In this document: piece after piece, positions 3,400 through 5,053 of the stretch
How positions within the stretch are numbered: the stretch's first letter is position 1
How the letters are laid out: every line of letters starts with the position of its first letter
Assembly: GCA_028275425.1 (NCBI GenBank)
Contig: JAPWUT010000134.1
Coordinates: 1-5,053, forward strand
Direction of reading: 5' to 3'
Source: Anaerolineae bacterium
Lineage (GTDB): Bacteria; Chloroflexota; Anaerolineae; SpSt-600
DNA: 5,053 nucleotides
Notes under the pieces: generated by a model
Told to the model about the DNA's origin: nothing
What the model saw: the letters and a program-made list of their open reading frames with translations, nothing else
Databases searched by the model: none
Program-made: the position numbers and the translations under genes

Positions 3400-5053
3400 G
3401 TGAAGGAGAAGTTCCTGCAAAAGATGCCGCTTTTTGCCGGCCTATCGCCTGAGAGCATTTCCCTAATCGCCAAAGCCTTGCGCGCTGGCCGCCGGCAAAA
3501 AGGCGAAATCCTCTTTGAAGAAGGAGAACCACCCAATTTCCTCTACTTCATAAAAAGCGGATGGGTCCGCATAATTGAGCCCGAGGGCAAGGTCCTGGCC
3601 ACTTTGGGCCCCGGTAGCGTTGTCGGGGAAAGCGATTTCTTCCAGGGCAAGCCCTTCTCTGTAAGAGCCGAGGCCATCTCTGACCTGCAAATCTGGACGC
3701 TCTCGCGGGAAGATTTGATAGGGCTTGTGGGCACCAACCCCTTCCTCGGGATGGAACTAAGCCAGGCCCTCGGCCTGACCATAGCCCCGCTCAAGGAATA
3801 CTTAAAGGGCAAGCTGAGGAAGATTGCCGGCTTCTCAACCATTGCCGACGAAGAACTGGATGCCCTTGCTTCCGCATTCTCCCTGAGGCGTTACCTGCCA
3901 GGAGAATTCCTCTGCAGAGAAGGCGAACCACCCAAAGGGCTTTTCCTCTTGGAAAGTGGCTCCGCCAACCTCTTTGTTACCGGAGAAGATGAGTTCACAG
4001 TCCTGAAGGAAGGGGAAAGATTTGGCGAATTTAGCCTGATTACCGGCAGGCCCTACCCTTACTCCGTCCGCACTGCTTCGGAGGCCTTCCTCTGGTTCCT
4101 CCCGGCTGAAGAATTCAAAGCCATCTCCACCCGCTACCCCGCAATCAAAAAAGCCCTGAGCGCGGAGCTGAAAGCTCCCCTGAGCCGCAAGGAGAAGGAA
4201 CTGGCTGTGGAACGCTTGGCCAAAGTCCCCCTCTTCAAAGGCTTACCCCAGGAAGCCTTGAAAGCCATCGCTGTGAAGCTATCCATTGCCTTCTTCCCCC
4301 AAGGCGAAACAATCGTCTCCGAAGGCTCTCCAGGCGATGCCATGTTCATCATAGACACAGGCCAGGTAAAGGTCACGAGAGCCGTAGGGCCTCGCCGGGC
4401 CTACAATTTATCCGATGGCGATTTCTTCGGTGAGACGGCGCTCATAACCGGCCGACCCCACAACTTCTCAGCCCTGGCCCTATCCGATACGGTCCTTTGG
4501 ATACTGTCCCGCTCGGACTTTGAAGAACTCGCTCTCCAATACCCGGCCATAAGCTTAGCCCTGAATCGCCTCTTGGGCGAGAAGCTCCTGGAATTTGAAC
4601 GCCAATACCTGCAGAGGGAACTCCGCCACCTTTACCTCTTCTCCTCCCTTGAACCGGAGCAAATTGAGGAAATCTCTTCCCGCTTGAAGCCGGTTAAGTT
4701 CAAAGCTGGCGAGACCATATTCCGGGAAGGGGAACCGGCTAATTTCCTATACCTGATTGAGGCTGGCCAGGTAGAAATCGTAAAGAAAATCGGGAAGGAT
4801 GAAGTGACCATTGCCTTCCTCAGAGAAGGCGATTTCTTCGGAGAGATGGCCCTCCTTAGGGGGACAGACCATACCGCCACCGCCAAGGCCATTACCGATG
4901 TTGATTTGTGGGGTTTAGAGAAGAAGGACTTTGACGAGCTGCTCCTGCGCTATCCCGCTCTGGCCGTCTCTTTAAGCAAAGCTTTGAGCGATCGCTTGTT
5001 CCAGACCAACTTACTACTTACCCAGAGGCTCCTTGTGGCGCCTCGGCGCGAGG
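3400..5053 (+). CDS. Multidomain protein with four tandem cyclic-nucleotide-binding (CNB/CAP-ED) domains, 3' end outside window
   Basis: The frame stays open from GTG at 3400 to the right edge (551 codons, no stop), so the gene is partial. It encodes four CNB-like beta-barrels at about residues 9-130, 143-252, 276-396 and 410-535. Each has the early turn motif: 'EGEPPNFLYFIKSG' (41-54), 'EGEPPKGLFLLESG' (174-187), 'EGSPGDAMFIIDTG' (308-321) and 'EGEPANFLYLIEAG' (443-456), a regular period of 133-135 residues. Each also has a phosphate-binding-cassette core with the ribose-contacting glutamate: E77, E210 ('FGEFSLITG'), E345 ('FGETALITG') and E482 ('FGEMALLRG'). The phosphate-binding arginine is replaced in all four, by F86, Y219, H354 and H491. 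No helix-turn-helix or transmembrane segment appears in the visible part, so this is not a simple Crp/Fnr regulator. It is probably a cytoplasmic sensor or scaffold; an output domain may follow beyond the edge. Confidence 0.88.
   Translation, partial: MKEKFLQKMPLFAGLSPESISLIAKALRAGRRQKGEILFEEGEPPNFLYFIKSGWVRIIEPEGKVLATLGPGSVVGESDFFQGKPFSVRAEAISDLQIWTLSREDLIGLVGTNPFLGMELSQALGLTIAPLKEYLKGKLRKIAGFSTIADEELDALASAFSLRRYLPGEFLCREGEPPKGLFLLESGSANLFVTGEDEFTVLKEGERFGEFSLITGRPYPYSVRTASEAFLWFLPAEEFKAISTRYPAIKKALSAELKAPLSRKEKELAVERLAKVPLFKGLPQEALKAIAVKLSIAFFPQGETIVSEGSPGDAMFIIDTGQVKVTRAVGPRRAYNLSDGDFFGETALITGRPHNFSALALSDTVLWILSRSDFEELALQYPAISLALNRLLGEKLLEFERQYLQRELRHLYLFSSLEPEQIEEISSRLKPVKFKAGETIFREGEPANFLYLIEAGQVEIVKKIGKDEVTIAFLREGDFFGEMALLRGTDHTATAKAITDVDLWGLEKKDFDELLLRYPALAVSLSKALSDRLFQTNLLLTQRLLVAPRRE

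Noticed and set aside
3254..4892. Minus-strand frames opposite the multi-CNB gene
   Set aside because: They are short, overlap each other and have no recognisable motifs, while the plus strand has one continuous conserved frame through the whole stretch.

Overview
The window looks like chromosomal DNA of a free-living bacterium, most likely a member of the Chloroflexota (Anaerolineae-like). The main reason is a tandem pair of membrane-anchored proteins that share a layout: one N-terminal transmembrane helix, a short TPR-like helical segment, a long Thr-Pro linker and a C-terminal beta-sandwich-like domain. From general knowledge this layout is common in that phylum. Base composition is moderate to high GC, Shine-Dalgarno sites are AAGGAGG-like, and the promoters are sigma70-like. 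The taxonomic call is an inference. No insertion sequence, phage gene, CRISPR array or rRNA is visible.

Layout. Two transcription units diverge from a 174-bp region (1246-1419), and each begins with a tRNA gene. Leftward: tRNA-Arg(CCU) (1172-1245), then a 13-bp stem-loop (1136-1166), then a 367-residue flavoprotein of the dihydroorotate dehydrogenase/PreA fold with two C-terminal [4Fe-4S] motifs (15-1118). Rightward: tRNA-Leu(CAA) (1420-1505), then, only 3 nt later, the first Thr-Pro-linker membrane protein (1509-2549) and its paralogue (2551-3336), which starts directly after the first one's stop codon. A separate promoter with a perfect TATAAT then serves a long gene (3400 to the right edge, still open) encoding at least four tandem cyclic-nucleotide-binding (CNB) domains.

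How the parts relate. The two tRNA promoters are similar in design. Each places transcription start within a few bases of the mature tRNA 5' end, and each has the octamer GCGATTTG running into its -35 box, in mirrored orientation. Neither downstream protein gene has an evident promoter of its own, so both probably depend on readthrough from a tRNA. The two membrane proteins form a translationally coupled pair of unknown function facing outward. The CNB protein is a probable ligand-sensing or scaffold protein whose output domain, if any, lies beyond the window.

Main points of interest: tRNA 3' processing would leave a nearly leaderless mRNA for the first membrane protein; the flavoprotein lacks the catalytic cysteine and active-site loop of its relatives; and all four CNB domains have lost the phosphate-binding arginine while keeping the ribose-binding glutamate. 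I see no clear sign of a wholly new defence or mobile system.
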